A DNA stretch of 64,000 bases from Hawksworthiomyces lignivorus (GCA_002917075.1 NTMA01000001.1:124001-188000), one strand, 5' to 3'; shown: positions 11,307-24,875, counted from the first letter of the stretch. Translations and numbers: made by a program. The notes: generated by a model not told the origin, from the letters alone.

Positions 11307-13016
11307 CTAAAAGTCGAGCGGCGAAAAGTAGTGCCACCGCTTCTGCTGCGAAGATTCCCGCAGTCGCTGTGTCGGCACTTTTGGCTTCTTATTTTGCATA
11401 TGAACCCAGGGGTGTGGCCAATACACAGGTTCTGCCGGGGGTTGCCAGCCGTCTAGGCCCACAGGAATATAGGTGTACCGCTTCCTGCCGCTGGGCGCAG
11501 ACTGGAAAGAAGTCCCATCAGTATCTGGGCTGTTTGATTCTGTTGTTGTGGGCATTGGTGTGAAGTCTGCAAGTCTATCTGTATTTGGCAGAATATGCTC
11601 CTGGGCGATAGGTTGTGCCGGAATAGGCGGCTGTGCAGTTTGCACCTCATGGTTTTGGTTTGCTGCCGTAGATTCTAGCGACAAGGTCGATGATGCAGAT
11701 TCCGCAGCAATGAGCCCTTGCGATGGCAATGGGCTCAAATCTACCATGCCGCTAGCTGTGTGCCGCTGTAGTCGCGAAGACGGTTTGTCAAGGGCAGCAA
11801 CGGTTGGCTGAAAAGAAGAATTTTCTGATGCAGTGTATCCATCTGCCATTGCCACTGTAGAAATGTCACCTGTTGTCGGAGACCAAGATGTCGGTAGCTC
11901 AAGAGCTTGGACTCCGGCTGGTCCTGGGACGCTGGGAACGAACCCCTCTAGGCCGGCAGTAGTGACATCGGTACCGACATCGATCCAGTCCCACATGGTG
12001 GGTGATAAGACAAATTGATTGCTCAGAAAATCCGGATCTGGATAGAGAACTTGGGGTTGCTGGTTCAACACGCCTAGCCCAAAGGGATGCTGCTGCTGCT
12101 GCTGCTCAAAGTGAGCAATAGGCTCGTTGGGCACTCCTAGTGCCATCGACACCATTCCAGCATCGCCGTTATTTGGCCGCTGCCGTGATAGAATCGGGCT
12201 TCTGTTGTCCACCATTGACGTCAACGGGAAGTCATCTCGCGCCTCGAAGTTCTTAGGGCTGCGACCCCTCACTGTCAGGAGTGAAGATGATGCCACCGCT
12301 ACGAGCTCTTTGGAGCTATCTCGCTTCCGTGTCGCAAAAACAGAGACGTCGACACGAAACTGCTGCCGGATCTCGCGACGCTTGCGTCCGTTGTTGGCTG
12401 TCGCCGAACGAAACTGCAGACGGTCCCAGACGACCGGGATGTACAACGACGGCGGTGCTCGTGCTACCGACGGCGGCAGCTGCGCCCGTCGCGAATTTGG
12501 CCGGCAGTGCTCTGCTGCTAATTCCAATTCAGGCGGGCCGCCGGCCGCGGCGGACTCGCCAGCGTCCCGGCTGTTAGCGGCGAGGATCACAACTTGTGTC
12601 CAGTCGCGCGTTTCCACGGCCGTCAGCTCGACTGTGAGCGTTTCGCAAATGTCATCTGCCTGGCCGCCAGAAACGCCTTCGCCGCTCTCGCTCGGTCTCA
12701 TGGAACGAGGCCAGGTGCTGAAGGACACGCCGCCCACAACTTGGAAGCGGTTGCGCCGATAGCACGTCAGGACGCTTTCAGTGGGATGGTTGCTGCCATT
12801 GCTGTTTCCGGTGCTGTTTGTCTCCTCGTTATTGGTCTCACCGTCCAATGTCTCCCGCGACAGGACAAATATGCCCTGCAAACAGGCGTCGATTGAAATG
12901 GAGACTGGCTGCTTGGAGTCGTCATACAGCGATTGGGGATTCTTTGTCGGGCCAAAGACGAGCTGGTCTTCGGTCACGAGACTGTTCACAATGTGTTCAC
13001 TCATTCCCTCGGCCAT
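11307..13016 (-). CDS. ron1: Ndt80/PhoG-like transcription factor, probable GlcNAc cluster regulator
   Basis: A single uninterrupted frame of 569 residues starts at the ATG at 13016. Residues about 35-265 resemble the Ndt80 DNA-binding domain (an s-type Ig fold): LTCYRRNRFQVVGGVSF, LYIPVVWDRLQFRSAT, KRREIRQQFRVDVSVFA, and VASSSLLTVRGRSPKNF. The rest is low-complexity Ser/Pro/Gln-rich sequence with a short polyglutamine run, typical of activation regions. The closing segment contains SGRKRYTYIPVGLDGWQPP. It is convergent with the hexokinase, 178 bases apart. In Trichoderma the cluster-linked Ndt80-like factor RON1 is required for GlcNAc use; applying that role here is inference from the same neighbourhood. 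Confidence 0.9.
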   Translation of the reverse strand: MAEGMSEHIVNSLVTEDQLVFGPTKNPQSLYDDSKQPVSISIDACLQGIFVLSRETLDGETNNEETNSTGNSNGSNHPTESVLTCYRRNRFQVVGGVSFSTWPRSMRPSESGEGVSGGQADDICETLTVELTAVETRDWTQVVILAANSRDAGESAAAGGPPELELAAEHCRPNSRRAQLPPSVARAPPSLYIPVVWDRLQFRSATANNGRKRREIRQQFRVDVSVFATRKRDSSKELVAVASSSLLTVRGRSPKNFEARDDFPLTSMVDNRSPILSRQRPNNGDAGMVSMALGVPNEPIAHFEQQQQQHPFGLGVLNQQPQVLYPDPDFLSNQFVLSPTMWDWIDVGTDVTTAGLEGFVPSVPGPAGVQALELPTSWSPTTGDISTVAMADGYTASENSSFQPTVAALDKPSSRLQRHTASGMVDLSPLPSQGLIAAESASSTLSLESTAANQNHEVQTAQPPIPAQPIAQEHILPNTDRLADFTPMPTTTESNSPDTDGTSFQSAPSGRKRYTYIPVGLDGWQPPAEPVYWPHPWVHMQNKKPKVPTQRLRESSQQKRWHYFSPLDF

Positions 13017-16000
13017 GGCAGCAGTTTAAAGATGCGCATGATATTGGACGCAACCCAGGAAAAAGAACGTGAAGTTTCCACACGTCTATGCTGGGGTTTC
13101 TCAATATCTACTTGAAGAACGAAAAGACAGTTTCTGGCACTGCATCTGGAGGCGCGCCCTATCTCTCTCTTGCTCGGAGCATCTTATCCCCTTTGCCGAA
13201 CCTCTCCCAAGCGCATCTTGCCTAGGAGATATGCTAATAGCAGCTCAAATGAGGTACTGTATCGTCCAACCCCGCAAGCTGAACCTGAGAGCTTGCCCCA
13301 AAGAAGTCAAGGTCGAACTTGTATCAAGACAAAAGATCTATATCACGTGGTTTTCAGACGAAAAACGGAAATTGTGCTTATGTACGGATTGCAAAGTCAG
13401 TTTCTCACATGTTACATACATGCCAAATGAGATGGCTCACTGTGCCATTCGGCTTGGTTGACAGAACATATTCACAAGTAACTGCTCATCGTATTCTTCT
13501 TCTTCCGTAACTTCTGTCCTATACTATGTTTTCTACTTGGCCAATCCAAAAAAAATCCAATGGCGATACAGAACAGTCCTGCTAGAGGCAAGTTTTCGTG
13601 TTGGACATTCGATAATTTTTTTGTAGGATTTCAAGCTGTTTCTAATCCCAGCCGCCTTTTCGATGAACGTCTAAACGGCACAAGTTTCCCGGAACCGAGA
13701 GGTTTATTAGATTGACGCGGGCTGTTGGCTTTTCTTTTCTCTTTTCTTCTTCTCTTCCTATTTATGCTTCGTCTCGCCGTAATGAACGGAATTCCTACGC
13801 GTTTGGCCTGTCTTGTGTATCCCATCTCTCGTTTATCTCACTTAGAACTCTAACGAGGCGGCATCGCGCAGAATAGAGCATGGCGGGTGGCAGGCCGCCG
13901 CGGTACGAGAGGCAGTCCTGCATCAGACGTCCAGCGGGGTGGCAATCAACTATGGAATAGCATTTCTTCCTCGCCCAGCTTCTACAAAGTATGCGACTAG
14001 ATAGGCTGGTTGTTAAGCTGCTGCCGAACTTAGTTGCAGCTAAAAAAAGAAAGATGAGACCTCTAAAAAATTGTCCGTAGCGCTGCCAAGCAAAACCGAT
14101 AAACAAACAGAAGCCGGGTTGTGGATGCGAGGAGAAGGAGATCTCACGGCGGATGACGTCGAGAACAGAAGATTACAACTACTGCAGAAATCAAGAAAAA
14201 CAAATAAACATCCAGCGGAGGAGGTTGGCAGAACATCTTAATTCTTTTTTTTTTTTAGGCTGTTGCACAGCTTTTTTTTTTGCCATTTGCGGCGTCTTCC
14301 CAAACCTGAAGGAGATCTTCGAAACCTAGGCGGTTGATAGTGCATAGATTAAGGGATTGCCAATATATTACTGTTTCCACCTATAATATACACTTCATCC
14401 GTGCCTTCTCTATTTATCGACGGCGCTGCCCTGGCTCCAGTCCGTTCCGTTACAATTCCCGTGCCCGGGTCTAGCTAACGGAGTTCACGGCTTATTGCTT
14501 TTAAAAGGAGAACAAAGTTGTCGTGCGTTAGCGATGCACTCGTACTAGACCGGCGGTCTGAAACATACAACCTGCTTCTTGCTATTCACAACGTTGAGTG
14601 GTGCTGCTTAGATGGCTCAAGAGGGCAGTAATAGCTACGAGTACAGAATATGTTGTTGACAGAACACGCCTTTGAATATACGCATGCAAATTTGCTATAA
14701 AATCAAACCGGCTACAGCAGGCACAAACATGCTTCCCTGGAGTGGCAATTTGTGCTTCATAGCATTGCATTCTCACTTTTGCATAATTCAGGCTTAATCA
14801 TCCAGTTGATATCATGTGGTTGTCCTCGTATTCACGAGAGTCTGCCAACGCAGGCTAAGGCTCGGAAGCAATATTGGCATCTGCGTGGCGTCAGACTTGG
14901 GGCTTATTTTCTCTTCTTCAGGTATGGCATGAAAGCCAAGTTTGGCTGACGAAGTACGTACTCGTACATCGTCAGGCGGCTAGATGAAGACGTGGCGAGG
15001 CTATGTTAAAAACTATTGAATTCTGTACCATACTTTTGTTCTTGGTAGATTTTATGCGTCGGACAATCTCGGTAAGCAGATAATAAGAGACAGCAGCTAT
15101 GTAATACCTGTGATTCGACAAAGAAAATGCTGCTGTCTCTGATGTAAATTAAATCCCATTACTAGAGTGGAGAATAGCTCATTTTTATTGCATTACACAG
15201 TGTAGCAAATGGATGCATAGATCATATCTTATGCGAAAAGATGCGAAAAAGTGAAGAATGTCAATAACGTGCGGTAGTTTTAACATGCATTCAGCTACAT
15301 ATAAAGGAACGCCAAATAAGAAAAGAAGCAAGGCGCAAAAGAGCAATGCGATGGTGTACAATGGAAAAAAAGCACAGGGAAATTGCCTCTACAACTACAT
15401 TCGGGCCATGTCAACAGAAATCACGGACTCGCAGAGGCACCCCAAAAAGGGCAACACAAAGAAAGCGACGCCAGAAAGAAAAACATGCAACATGGCTAGA
15501 ATGCTATCTCTCAATCCGTGGTTTTAATGCCCTTCTTCTGCTTCTAGCTCGAAATCCGTATATACTCCTGCCCACTAAGTCATCCAGTTTGGTTCGCATG
15601 GGGCTAGAAGGAAATCTAATGATTTCTTTGAATGGGAGCAATGCACACGCCGCGGTGCTTCGTTAAAGTGTTGTCTATCGTGAAATTAACAGGTAATAAC
15701 ACGGAGAGCGCTCTCTATGGAGAAAGAAAAAGCAGTTAAATAGGTACGGAGTACAAGTACGTGCACGTTTTGCGTTGTCGCTTTAATACGTTGTCGCCTT
15801 GCGTGGTGAATCCGGAAAGGAGGGCAATTCATTTAGCACAAGGACCTCTCAAAGGACCTCACAGACACATCAAAGAGGGGCCGATGTCTTGGCCTGGCTG
15901 GCTGGCCGCACAAACAGGGGAAAGTGGTCTTTTACGCATATGAATACTACACGAGACCAGATAGAGTGCTCCGTACGTTCCATTCGAACGTGCGAAATGT

Positions 16001-17746
16001 GTGCAAAGGGCTCACTTGCTCCACTCCCGCCGTTCTTTGTGCCAATTTTTTCTCCTCCAATTGATAGTACGAGTTTGTGTCTCCGTAAGATGTGTCCCAT
16101 GTTGTATTCTCCCACCACTAAACCTTAGGAGAGTACCTCTGTGCACCCCTGCTAACTTTTTTTTTTTGCTAAGAATGCCGAGACCTGACGCCCAATTTGC
16201 CATCTCGCCCCTTCAGTTCACCTGCTGTCGTCCTTTCGTCGCCTGTGGCCAGGCCCCGGTCCCCTGGCCTATCTCGTTCGCCCGCTGTTTCTTTCCCTTG
16301 GCTCTTACCCCTGGGCCTAAGCCTAGTTCCATTTACCCCCCCCCAAGCCCATCCATACCTAACCCCTGCTGCGCTGTTTCCTTTTTCGTGTCTCGTCTCT
16401 TTTCCTCCGTTGACTCGTCAGCTGCGACCGCCCACTAAAAAAGGGACCGACAAAATGGGAAGGCACCATTCAACGCTCTTTTTTTCCCGTCTTGCGCTAA
16501 CAAAAACGGTGCTCTTTTCTTAGTTGTTGGCTGCACGGAAGCCAGTGATCCTGTTAGGCAAGCAAGGCACACAGATGGGCAGGTACGAGTACAACGTTCA
16601 CCGACGTACGATAACCCCTTCGTACCTTTCCAGTGCACATACAAGCAAAAAAATACATTCTGCTTACTCGCGCAGCACAGCACACGCGTCTTACATTGTC
16701 CACTGTAGCCAACCATCTCTGCAGCAAAGAAGAGCATCGGGACAGGGGTAACGGAGCAGCAATTATTGTTTTCCCTCACTCCTCACACACCCTCCCTCCT
16801 CGTATCTCTTCTTCTTGAACCTCTCATCTACCAGCGTACTGCGCCCCTTTCCCTCTTTTGTCCTTTTGTCTCCCCTCTCGTTTCGCCATCGCTCGCACAT
16901 CTGATCCACATCCCCGTTCCTCATCGCCAATCTTCAAGAGGGTCTTTCGTTTTCTCCTCTCGTCTTCTCACATCTCTACACTCTCTCGAAAAGCATCGTC
17001 TCCTCTTTTCTTTCTTCCTCAGGAAACACATCCAAACGAGAAAGGACCAAAAAAGCTCTTCTTCGCCTTTCTTAGCAGGAAGCAATCTATTCACGTCTTC
17101 GATGATTGTGATGGGCTGTTAAAACGGTTTCTTTGCTTATTTCCCAAACCAACTGTACCTTCTTTCGTTCTCTCTTTCATTCACTTTCAGAGCTAGTCTC
17201 GCCTTCCACTCGTTTCATTTCTTTCTTCATCTTTTTTGCGGTGTAGCCATATTTGTTGATTCTTTCTCTTCGCTTTCGTTATCGCCATCTCTTTTGCGCT
17301 CATTCTCAGCATTCAACGAATCCGACTCTTCACGATCGTCTACGAGCCTGCCTTCTCCTATCCGGTAAAAGTTATTTCGCTTCCTGAGTCGCGCTGTGTC
17401 ATCTCGATCTGTTTCTCTCAGCGATTGTCGGATACTGCACAAGATAAAGTCGCCAAGAACTGTCCAGAAATCCAGCCGCCTCCCAACCTGTCGAAAAGGC
17501 CCAGCCGCTGGCTATTCCAAAACCCCCAACTCGATCCGCGTCAATTAGATCTTCCACCGCCGATCATCAACGTGCTTTCTCTGGCAATTCAGCTTTCCTC
17601 TCCGCGTCTTCTGCAGCAACAGTCTTATCTTTTGCAAAGCCGAAATAACTAGCGATTTGCATCGCTGTCGGTGACTAGCCCTGCATACTTTTCGTCGAAG
17701 CAATATCGAGAGTCGGATAAACAGGCACTCGCACCAAACCATCATC
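13017..17746. promoter_or_regulatory. 4.7 kb spacer: divergent promoters of Ndt80-like and Opy2-like genes
   Basis: I see no supportable gene; open frames are short and lack recognisable features. The two flanking genes diverge, so both promoters lie here. The right part, about 16,760-17,740, is strongly CT-rich and looks like a long 5' leader for the Opy2-like gene. A CRE-like TGACGTC lies at 14,154-14,160, and homopolymer T runs lie near 14,245 and 14,270. Noncoding RNA cannot be excluded. Confidence 0.45.
15745..15753 (-). repeat. Dispersed 9-mer TACTCCGTA (complement)
   Basis: Exact TACGGAGTA on the plus strand, in a spacer; one of six exact copies noticed in the window. Confidence 0.6.
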
Positions 17747-19218
17747 ATGCCAGTGTTCGAAGTCGACCCCCGCGAGGCTAACAGCCAAGAGGCAGCAGGT
17801 ACGTCTTCTGCCAGTAATGTCCTTCGACCCTCAACTCATCTTCGCTGCGTTGTTTCCATTCTCTGCAGGTAGTTTGCTGAATAGGAGAAATGCTAACGTT
17901 GCTTTTTAAAGTCGCTCTAAACAAACTTTTCACCAGACAATCGGGATGCGTACAATGCCCAGATTCTTCGCCTGCTTGTCCAAGTTGCCCCTCTGGACAG
18001 AGCTGCCAGGTCACTGTACCTCTGACTTGTACAGAGTGCCCTAGAAGTTATTGCGCCGCTAATTCAGCGTCCTCCATATCGAGTTCGAAGTCGGCTTCTC
18101 AGCCGAGCACAGGAGCCATTGCTGGCGGTGTCATTGGCGGCGTCGCTATAATTGGCTTGGTGACCTACTTCGTCTGGAGATACTGCATCAAGACCAAGAG
18201 ACAGCAAGAATCGATCAAAGTGGAGGAAGATGGTAATATTGACCAGAGTATTGGCAACGACCCGTCATTTGCTTCGCGGAGAGACCAGCGGGCATCAACG
18301 CATACTGTGCACTCGATTGCTTCTACTGTTCTTACGAGGGCCTCAAATATCATCCAGATCGCATATATTCCTGGTGTCATGAACCGTGCCTCACCTACGT
18401 CTCCTACGGTTCTCGTCCCTCCTGTACCGCCCATCCCTATTGCAGTCTCAAACTCCTCATTGGCGACCACACCCAACGGAACTGAAGAACAGCACTTTTT
18501 TGTTCCTGGAGATCTACGTGATTCTACTTATTCTGGGTTTTCTGGAATCAGCGACCGGACGTCCTACGCTCGCACATCTTATGCACCGCGGTCCAGCATT
18601 GCCTCGACCATCTATGGGAAGAATGCTGTTATTGTTGCACCGCCTCAAACAGGCATCAAGATTAAACCTACTATGGTCAACCTCAAGTCGCCTGGAGTCA
18701 CTCCGCCCGTGCCCAGCGTCGACTATGAGAAGTACAATAACCTACGTCCAGTGAGCGCCGCAAACAGCACATTCAGTGTAGGGTCTACGTTCCTCAACAA
18801 CGCCAGCGCGCACACAGCTATGCCTGTGCGTCCAGTGGTTGTTCGTGTCGGTAACGGCCCTAAGAAACCGACGAGCAGTGGCGGTGAGAGCAGAAGTCCT
18901 GGGGATGAATCACTCCCTAGCCGCTCAGCTGATACGGAGAGTGCAACACCAACCTCGCCAACTAAAGAAACCAAGTCATCGCCACTCGCAGGTGCTGGCC
19001 GCGATTCTACCGCCTATACGATTATCGAAGACTCGCCATCGCCAGATCAGGGTCCTTTCTCGGATCCTCCTGCTTCACCTGGACACCGAGGTGCAAACAG
19101 CTTGAGCGCTGTCATCGAAGAAGCGACAAGACGAGCATCTCAGAGAGGCACAGCCGGCACATCTGCAGAACGTGAACGAAGTCCGTTCGGCGATGAACAC
19201 GCGACCCATGATGCTTAA
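17747..19218 (+). CDS. Opy2-like membrane anchor protein
   Basis: Two exons (17747-17798, 17912-19218) give 452 residues. The 113-base intron has a GCTAAC branch site and ends TTTAAAG; the join yields AAVALNKLFTRQSGC. Residues about 30-65 hold the Opy2 N-terminal cysteine block (CVQCP, CPSCPSGQSC, CTECPRSYC). A Ser stretch and one membrane segment (about 86-108, GAIAGGVIGGVAIIG) followed by basic residues come next. The cytoplasmic tail of about 340 residues is disordered and rich in Ser, Pro and Thr. In yeast, Opy2 holds Ste50 at the membrane for the HOG and filamentation MAP-kinase pathways. The topology here matches: extracellular Cys block, cytosolic tail. Orthology is inferred from architecture. 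Confidence 0.85.
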
Positions 19219-22200
19219 TGTCGATGTCTTTTTTGTATTTGATAGCAATTGTTGGATCCTCAACGAACTTTCTTCCTTCCTTTTGGTTATGCACGGCTGA
19301 GGCCTGGATTTCTGGAAAGTCTCCATTATCTTACGCGGCTGGCGATGTGTAACCAGAGGTAGAAAAGCAGGAAAGAGAGAATATACCCAGCCTTCGTGAA
19401 AGACTCGTTCTTTTTGGCTATTTGGATGATATCTTTGGCTTTGATTTGGTTATGGAATGACCAACTCATCAATTTTTTTTGTTATATCTTCTCTTCTATA
19501 CTCACTTATCCCAGGCCAGTGGCGCACTACTGGGTGCTTTTTCTTTCATGATACTTTTTCGGTCAAGATATAAAACAAAGCGGACGGGAAGGTGATAATA
19601 CGGGCTTTAGATGAGATCCTACATTGGTCTGTTGCCCCCATCCTTCGTGTATAGATCGTTGGTACAATATTTCGGTGGAAATCAAAACAACGCGTCTTCC
19701 ATAGCAGCAGAGGATGACTTTTGAGTGTGCAATCATGTTTCGTATGGGCTAGCAATGTAAGAGGACGATGGAAACGTCTGATGGCAACGTAGACGGTCAA
19801 TTTGTAGATTGAAGGCTAGACGTACAGCTGCTTTGAGCAGGTCGTATAGCCATCAGTTCCCTTTGATCTTTTTCGTGCAAGCCATGCATTAGGCGTTAGA
19901 GCCACAGAAATATTTCATTCTCCCCCTCTTTTCTCTATTCCAACTGACGGCCCTCTCATGCTCTATCTATACCCAGTGATAACGACACGTGCACTTGTGT
20001 AACTGGTCTAGAGGAAAGAAACATGGAGGATTTCTTGAAACTTACGGAGTTCTGTTAGATTAAATTGTGAATATCTCTCCGCTCTCCATGCGTTTTCGTC
20101 ACTCTTTCCCTTGTGCTCTCACCGACGGACGGCTTGTACCTTACCTGTACTCCGCAATGAAAATCAAATCCAGGAATATAAAAGACGGGATAAGGGCCAA
20201 GTCAAAGAGCGCATGCCAATCTCTAGGGGCGAGACTATCGGGAACTAAACTATAGTTGGCTTCGATTCACGTGGGAGTTTTCGACTCAAGTTAACCTCAT
20301 ACCTTTATTTCTGTCACTCCCAAAATTTTATCATCAGAGCTTTTAGTCTCGGTCGGCTACCAATACAACTAAGTAGAGATAAATCTCCCACTCGCCTTTT
20401 TCTCACTAGCTCAGATGAGAGCGGTGTGCATACGGGACAAAGTGGCTGAAAAAAAAGAAAGACTCTTAAAAAGGCCAAAAAAGAAAGCTTCAAGACAGCT
20501 TCAAGACATATTGTAGAATGACGAAGACATGAGCCACAGACCGAAAACATGGAACAGGTCAGCGAAGACATCTCGTTCACCGCTGCCCCTGACCCGAAAG
20601 ATTTGTTTTTTTCTGAATCACATTGAACAGCGTATTTCAATTTCTTCACTTCCTCACTTTTTATCACTCTCATGTCTCATCCTAAAATTTCTGAGCTCCC
20701 CCCCCTTCGTCACTTGACGTACAAAAAGCATGTGTAGTATGAGAGACGAAGTGACCAAGTTTGCCTGCCGGTTATGAGGAGGCTGGGGGAAATGTACATT
20801 GCTATCATTTTTTTCTAGAACTTTGTCAACCCCCACGAATCGAACGCCTAACTTTTCCACGTCTGTACATGTTTGCTCCACTCCTGTGGGAGCTTGAGAA
20901 GATCATATGTATCATACGCAGACGAGGAAGAAGCAGGCGTCACAAAAACCCGAGGCAAAAAGAAAGGAAGAAAAGAAACTAAGTGCAAGGCTGCAATTCC
21001 CGTGCTGTCTTGCTGAATATGGGTCAATGATAGGGAAGGAAGTTCGAGCCTTTCCCTCCACGGCACATGAGCTGCCGGCCTCATGTCGATTTCACACCCT
21101 AGTAAAGAAAAAGAAAACAGGACAACACCGTGTTCCGGTTGAACCGAACAGAAGGTACCACTTTTATACGGAGGCAAAAAATTGGAAAGAGACTGCGGGC
21201 CTTCATCCGTGATATTGCTGCCCGTCGGCTGGCATATGCGAGAAAACCCGGGCCTCCTCTCTCGCTTCATCTTACGTGACCAGACTTGCACATGTTGTCT
21301 TAAGCCTAGGCCACGACTGATTTAGGCTGCCTGGACTGCAGATTGGACTTATTGTGTAACGACCTAGGCCAAGTGGCTTTTGATATACATTCGCGAGACC
21401 CTTTTGCATGAGGTGAGACTCATCATTTTGCTTTTTTGTTTGCTAATTTTGACGCATGCCTGGCCTTTTGGTTTTTGGTCCAGATTTTTTTTTCTATTTT
21501 TCTATTTTTTTGTCTTTCTCCTTTTCTTGCTCTCTTTCTTCTTATTTCTGATCCTACAAGCTCATTCGGTGAAATACGATTGGGCGCAGAGGCTTGCCTC
21601 GGAGGAACGCATCAGTACGAATATGGAAGCAAAAGTGATAGGATCAGGCACATGCAGTAAAGAAATGAAAGTCTTGGAGGCGAGATACAAAGAATAGACC
21701 GACGCCTTTCGCATGCCTAGAACACGTCTGAATTATCTAGGGGCGTTTTACAATGTGGAAAAAGCCAGTCGGAAAATTCCCGAGTCGAGCACGTGAGGGG
21801 CAGGTGAAAAAAAGAAAGCACACCGAGTTTGAAGTATCAGAGCCGGAGAAGTCGAAAACCCATCCGTGTGAGAAAACATAGTGATGCACAACGAAAAGTT
21901 CGCGGTTGTAGCCACCTTACCTCATTCTCATATTTTATACGGTATTCGAGGCAGCGAGGGAGAAAGGTGACAAGAGACGTGCCCAGCCTTCTTCTGGTCG
22001 CCAACGCTGCCGCGGCCGCGGCAAAGCGCTTGACAAATGTGTGATTCTTGCTATGGGATAGCACCCCGTAAGCTTGTTTCTCTTTTTAGTCAGGAATTTG
22101 CGGTTTCTACTGAGCTCTTTGTGATGGCGTGTTTTCTTTGGTAAAGCACAAATGATAGCGGCAAGGGTGTGTCCGAGCTGTGCCATAGAGTCCGCTTCGC

Positions 22201-22904
22201 AGACGAGTGGACATGAAAAGCCTCGCCGCTTAATTAGAATTCGTTTTGGTCTGCGGAGCACGAAGAGCAAGGTATGTTTTCGTATGACCTTAGCAGGGCG
22301 ACGGCAAGCGGTCCTGCCCACCATCACGTCGAAGGAGGCTAATCAGCCTAGGTGCATTTTATAAAGCCCCAGTTTTGAATACGACAGTGAGCGTACAGTA
22401 TAAAACTGTGCGCGCACTATGGGCGCTCCCACGGCAAAGCGTCCGGATGTCTCAAACAACTTTTTGCTTTGGAGGGATGTCCCGTCGGGGCGTTCACCGA
22501 CGTTGCAGGCTCAGAGACAAACATCCGTGTAAAGATAGCATCCAATTACAGTTATCCTATGTGAGACACAAGACTCGATTCCCTCCATGTAGAACGCACA
22601 AGGAAATATTCCTAGCAGCTTGTACATAGAGCACTAACATACCCGGACGCACTGCCGCCCTTATGTAAGGAGTAGAGAAATGAAACCCGCCAGTCGGCAA
22701 AGGATTACCAAGAACATCCCTTCTGTCCAACAGGCTTGCAGATGGTGAATAAGGCTCATTTATGGAAATGTCAAGAGAAATAGCCATTGCCACATTGCCA
22801 CAGACACTTGATTTTCTTAGTTGAGACTGGAAAAATAAGGGTCGGAGACTGTCCGCTAATACGGAGGCTTTTGATGTAAGGGCCGCAGTAGAGTATTTTT
22901 CTTT

Positions 22905-22913
22905 TACTCCGTA
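22905..22913 (+). repeat. Dispersed 9-mer TACTCCGTA
   Basis: Exact copy in a spacer, followed by GTC as in the copies at 25,439 and 43,284. Confidence 0.6.
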
Positions 22914-24415
22914 GTCTTTCTTGTCTACGTAACGTATGACAAATTATACTCGTCTTTCGCTTCTTGCTCTTCCAGTCAGTCTGCTCGTACGCTATGGGTC
23001 TTTGTGCGTTGTTTCTGGTACTCGTACACACGATCAGCTTGTTTGGGACATATTTGCCTCTTGGCGGGCGATGAATATGGAGCAAGTACGATGTCGAGAT
23101 AGAGTACTCGTAGCTGATGAACGAACGAAACAGTGGAAGCGCACAGGCCAGTCCTGATAGGAAGAGTAGGGAAACAAAAAGAAAACGCCCTCACATGCAG
23201 ACGCCTCCCATGCAGCTTGGTGAACGGACCACGCCCCACGCCGTCTCTTTTTTAGCGTCTATATATGCTTGTTTAAGCAAGCTAAACGTGGTCATCGTAT
23301 ACGGGAGCTCTCCGTACTCTTCGTACAGCTTCTCGCCAAGTCTACCAGCCTTGGTGGCGTTTTTGTTTCTTTTCTATTTGCCTCTCTGTCTTTCACGAGC
23401 ATGGCATCTTGCTATTGAAAAGTGCTGTATTGAACAAGTGTCGGGTTTTGCTTGCCGTCCCCTGGAGCTCCTGAATTCTTGTTTTTTGTGCACATGCTGG
23501 CTGCGGGCGAGCGCCTGCATGTACATACTTGCACTCGTCCAAGATTCTAGTATGGGTAGTCCATGTGTAAACATTCGGTTTTAGATTGCCAATGGCCGTG
23601 GTGCCAACGTCTCTCTGCCACGGAGGCCTGATCGACGATTTTCGACTTGCCGGCAATAGGAAAAGAGGGACGGCCCTGCGCAGACACGACTTGCCGATCG
23701 AAAAAAAGGAGAGCTTAGAACAAGGGTTGAGCGGCGAGCGGGTGTGCTTTCCAAGGAAGCACACGGAAGTGTACGTTCATAAGGGGGGACACAAGATCAG
23801 TGCCACCAAAAGAGGCGAATGGAGACGTCACTGATGTCCATAGGTCTCATCATAATAGGGCACGGATTGATCCGACCACACATCTTTCCCGTCCACCTAG
23901 AGAGCAGAAGTAGGACGCCACGGTTGAATCAAGGATTAGAAGAAGAGTAATAACAGGAGAGACAGGAGAGACAGAAAGAAAAGAAAGAAGCAACAAAGAT
24001 GTGGAATGGAAAGAAGTAGTAGCGTCTATGAAGCATTGAGCCTACGGAGCATACCACATTTGCGAGGTATCTGCATGTGTATTAGTACACAGACAGGGGA
24101 TGGGGGGATCCCCACGCAGGGTCCAGTCTCAAACACCTCTTTCTCTTGTGATCAGAAGCTTGCCAGTGTTTAGCCATCTTTTCTTTCGTCAATCTTTGCC
24201 TGAAATGTTGCCGCGCTCTTTTTTTCTTTTCTTCTTGACCATGTCGCTCTGTCGAGATCTTCCCTGCAGTTTCGCATTCCCGAGAAAATAAACTCACTAG
24301 CCGTGGCCTTTCACATATACATTGTACTCACCTGGACACGCACACAAACATGTGGCACTCGTTTGGTAGACGATCTTTTCTATGTATGTTATGGTTTACA
24401 TACGGACGGTAACTG

Positions 24416-24424
24416 TACTCCGTA
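24416..24424 (+). repeat. Dispersed 9-mer TACTCCGTA
   Basis: Exact copy in the long spacer upstream of the Ras gene. Confidence 0.6.
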
Positions 24425-24839
24425 TTGGAGAGCAAAACTTAGCCTTCTACTTTTCCATTTTCTTATTTTTTTTCTTGAAAAGTTTTTATTTCCATCCCCG
24501 GTCTCGACCACACAGTCTCTATCCATCATGGACGCTATCCACCATGGGCGTGGTGATGAGGTTGTGCTCATCTGGGCACATGCCATCACCTGCATCTAAT
24601 CCAGACTTCCAACATCTTATATCAAAAACAGTCACTTCGATGCTTAAATTATGCGCTCTCCATTCGCTCAGCTTACGAAGAGCCGTACACATGGCGTTTG
24701 GTGCGCGATGAATTGTGTGCTGTACGATGCCTGATGTGTGATGTCAGAATTCATATGCCAATAGGCATTGCATGCTTTATTGGCTAACTTTATTGTGCCC
24801 CGACGGCTTGGTCGCCGACCTCTCTTTTCGCAATTCTCT

Positions 24840-24842
<3 letters not shown>

Positions 24843-24873
<31 letters not shown>
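24843..24873 (+). repeat. T31 homopolymer tract
   Basis: An uninterrupted run of 31 T. It is either a slippage-prone microsatellite or the poly(A) remnant of a retroposed copy. No retroposon body is recognisable beside it. Confidence 0.85.

Positions 24874-24875
<2 letters not shown>

Noticed and set aside
13069..13461. 130-codon plus-strand frame upstream of the Ndt80-like gene
   Set aside because: No domain, no plausible introns, and ordinary spacer composition.
24843..24873. T31 tract as the tail of a non-LTR retroelement
   Set aside because: No reverse-transcriptase or related protein remains beside it and no target duplication could be seen.
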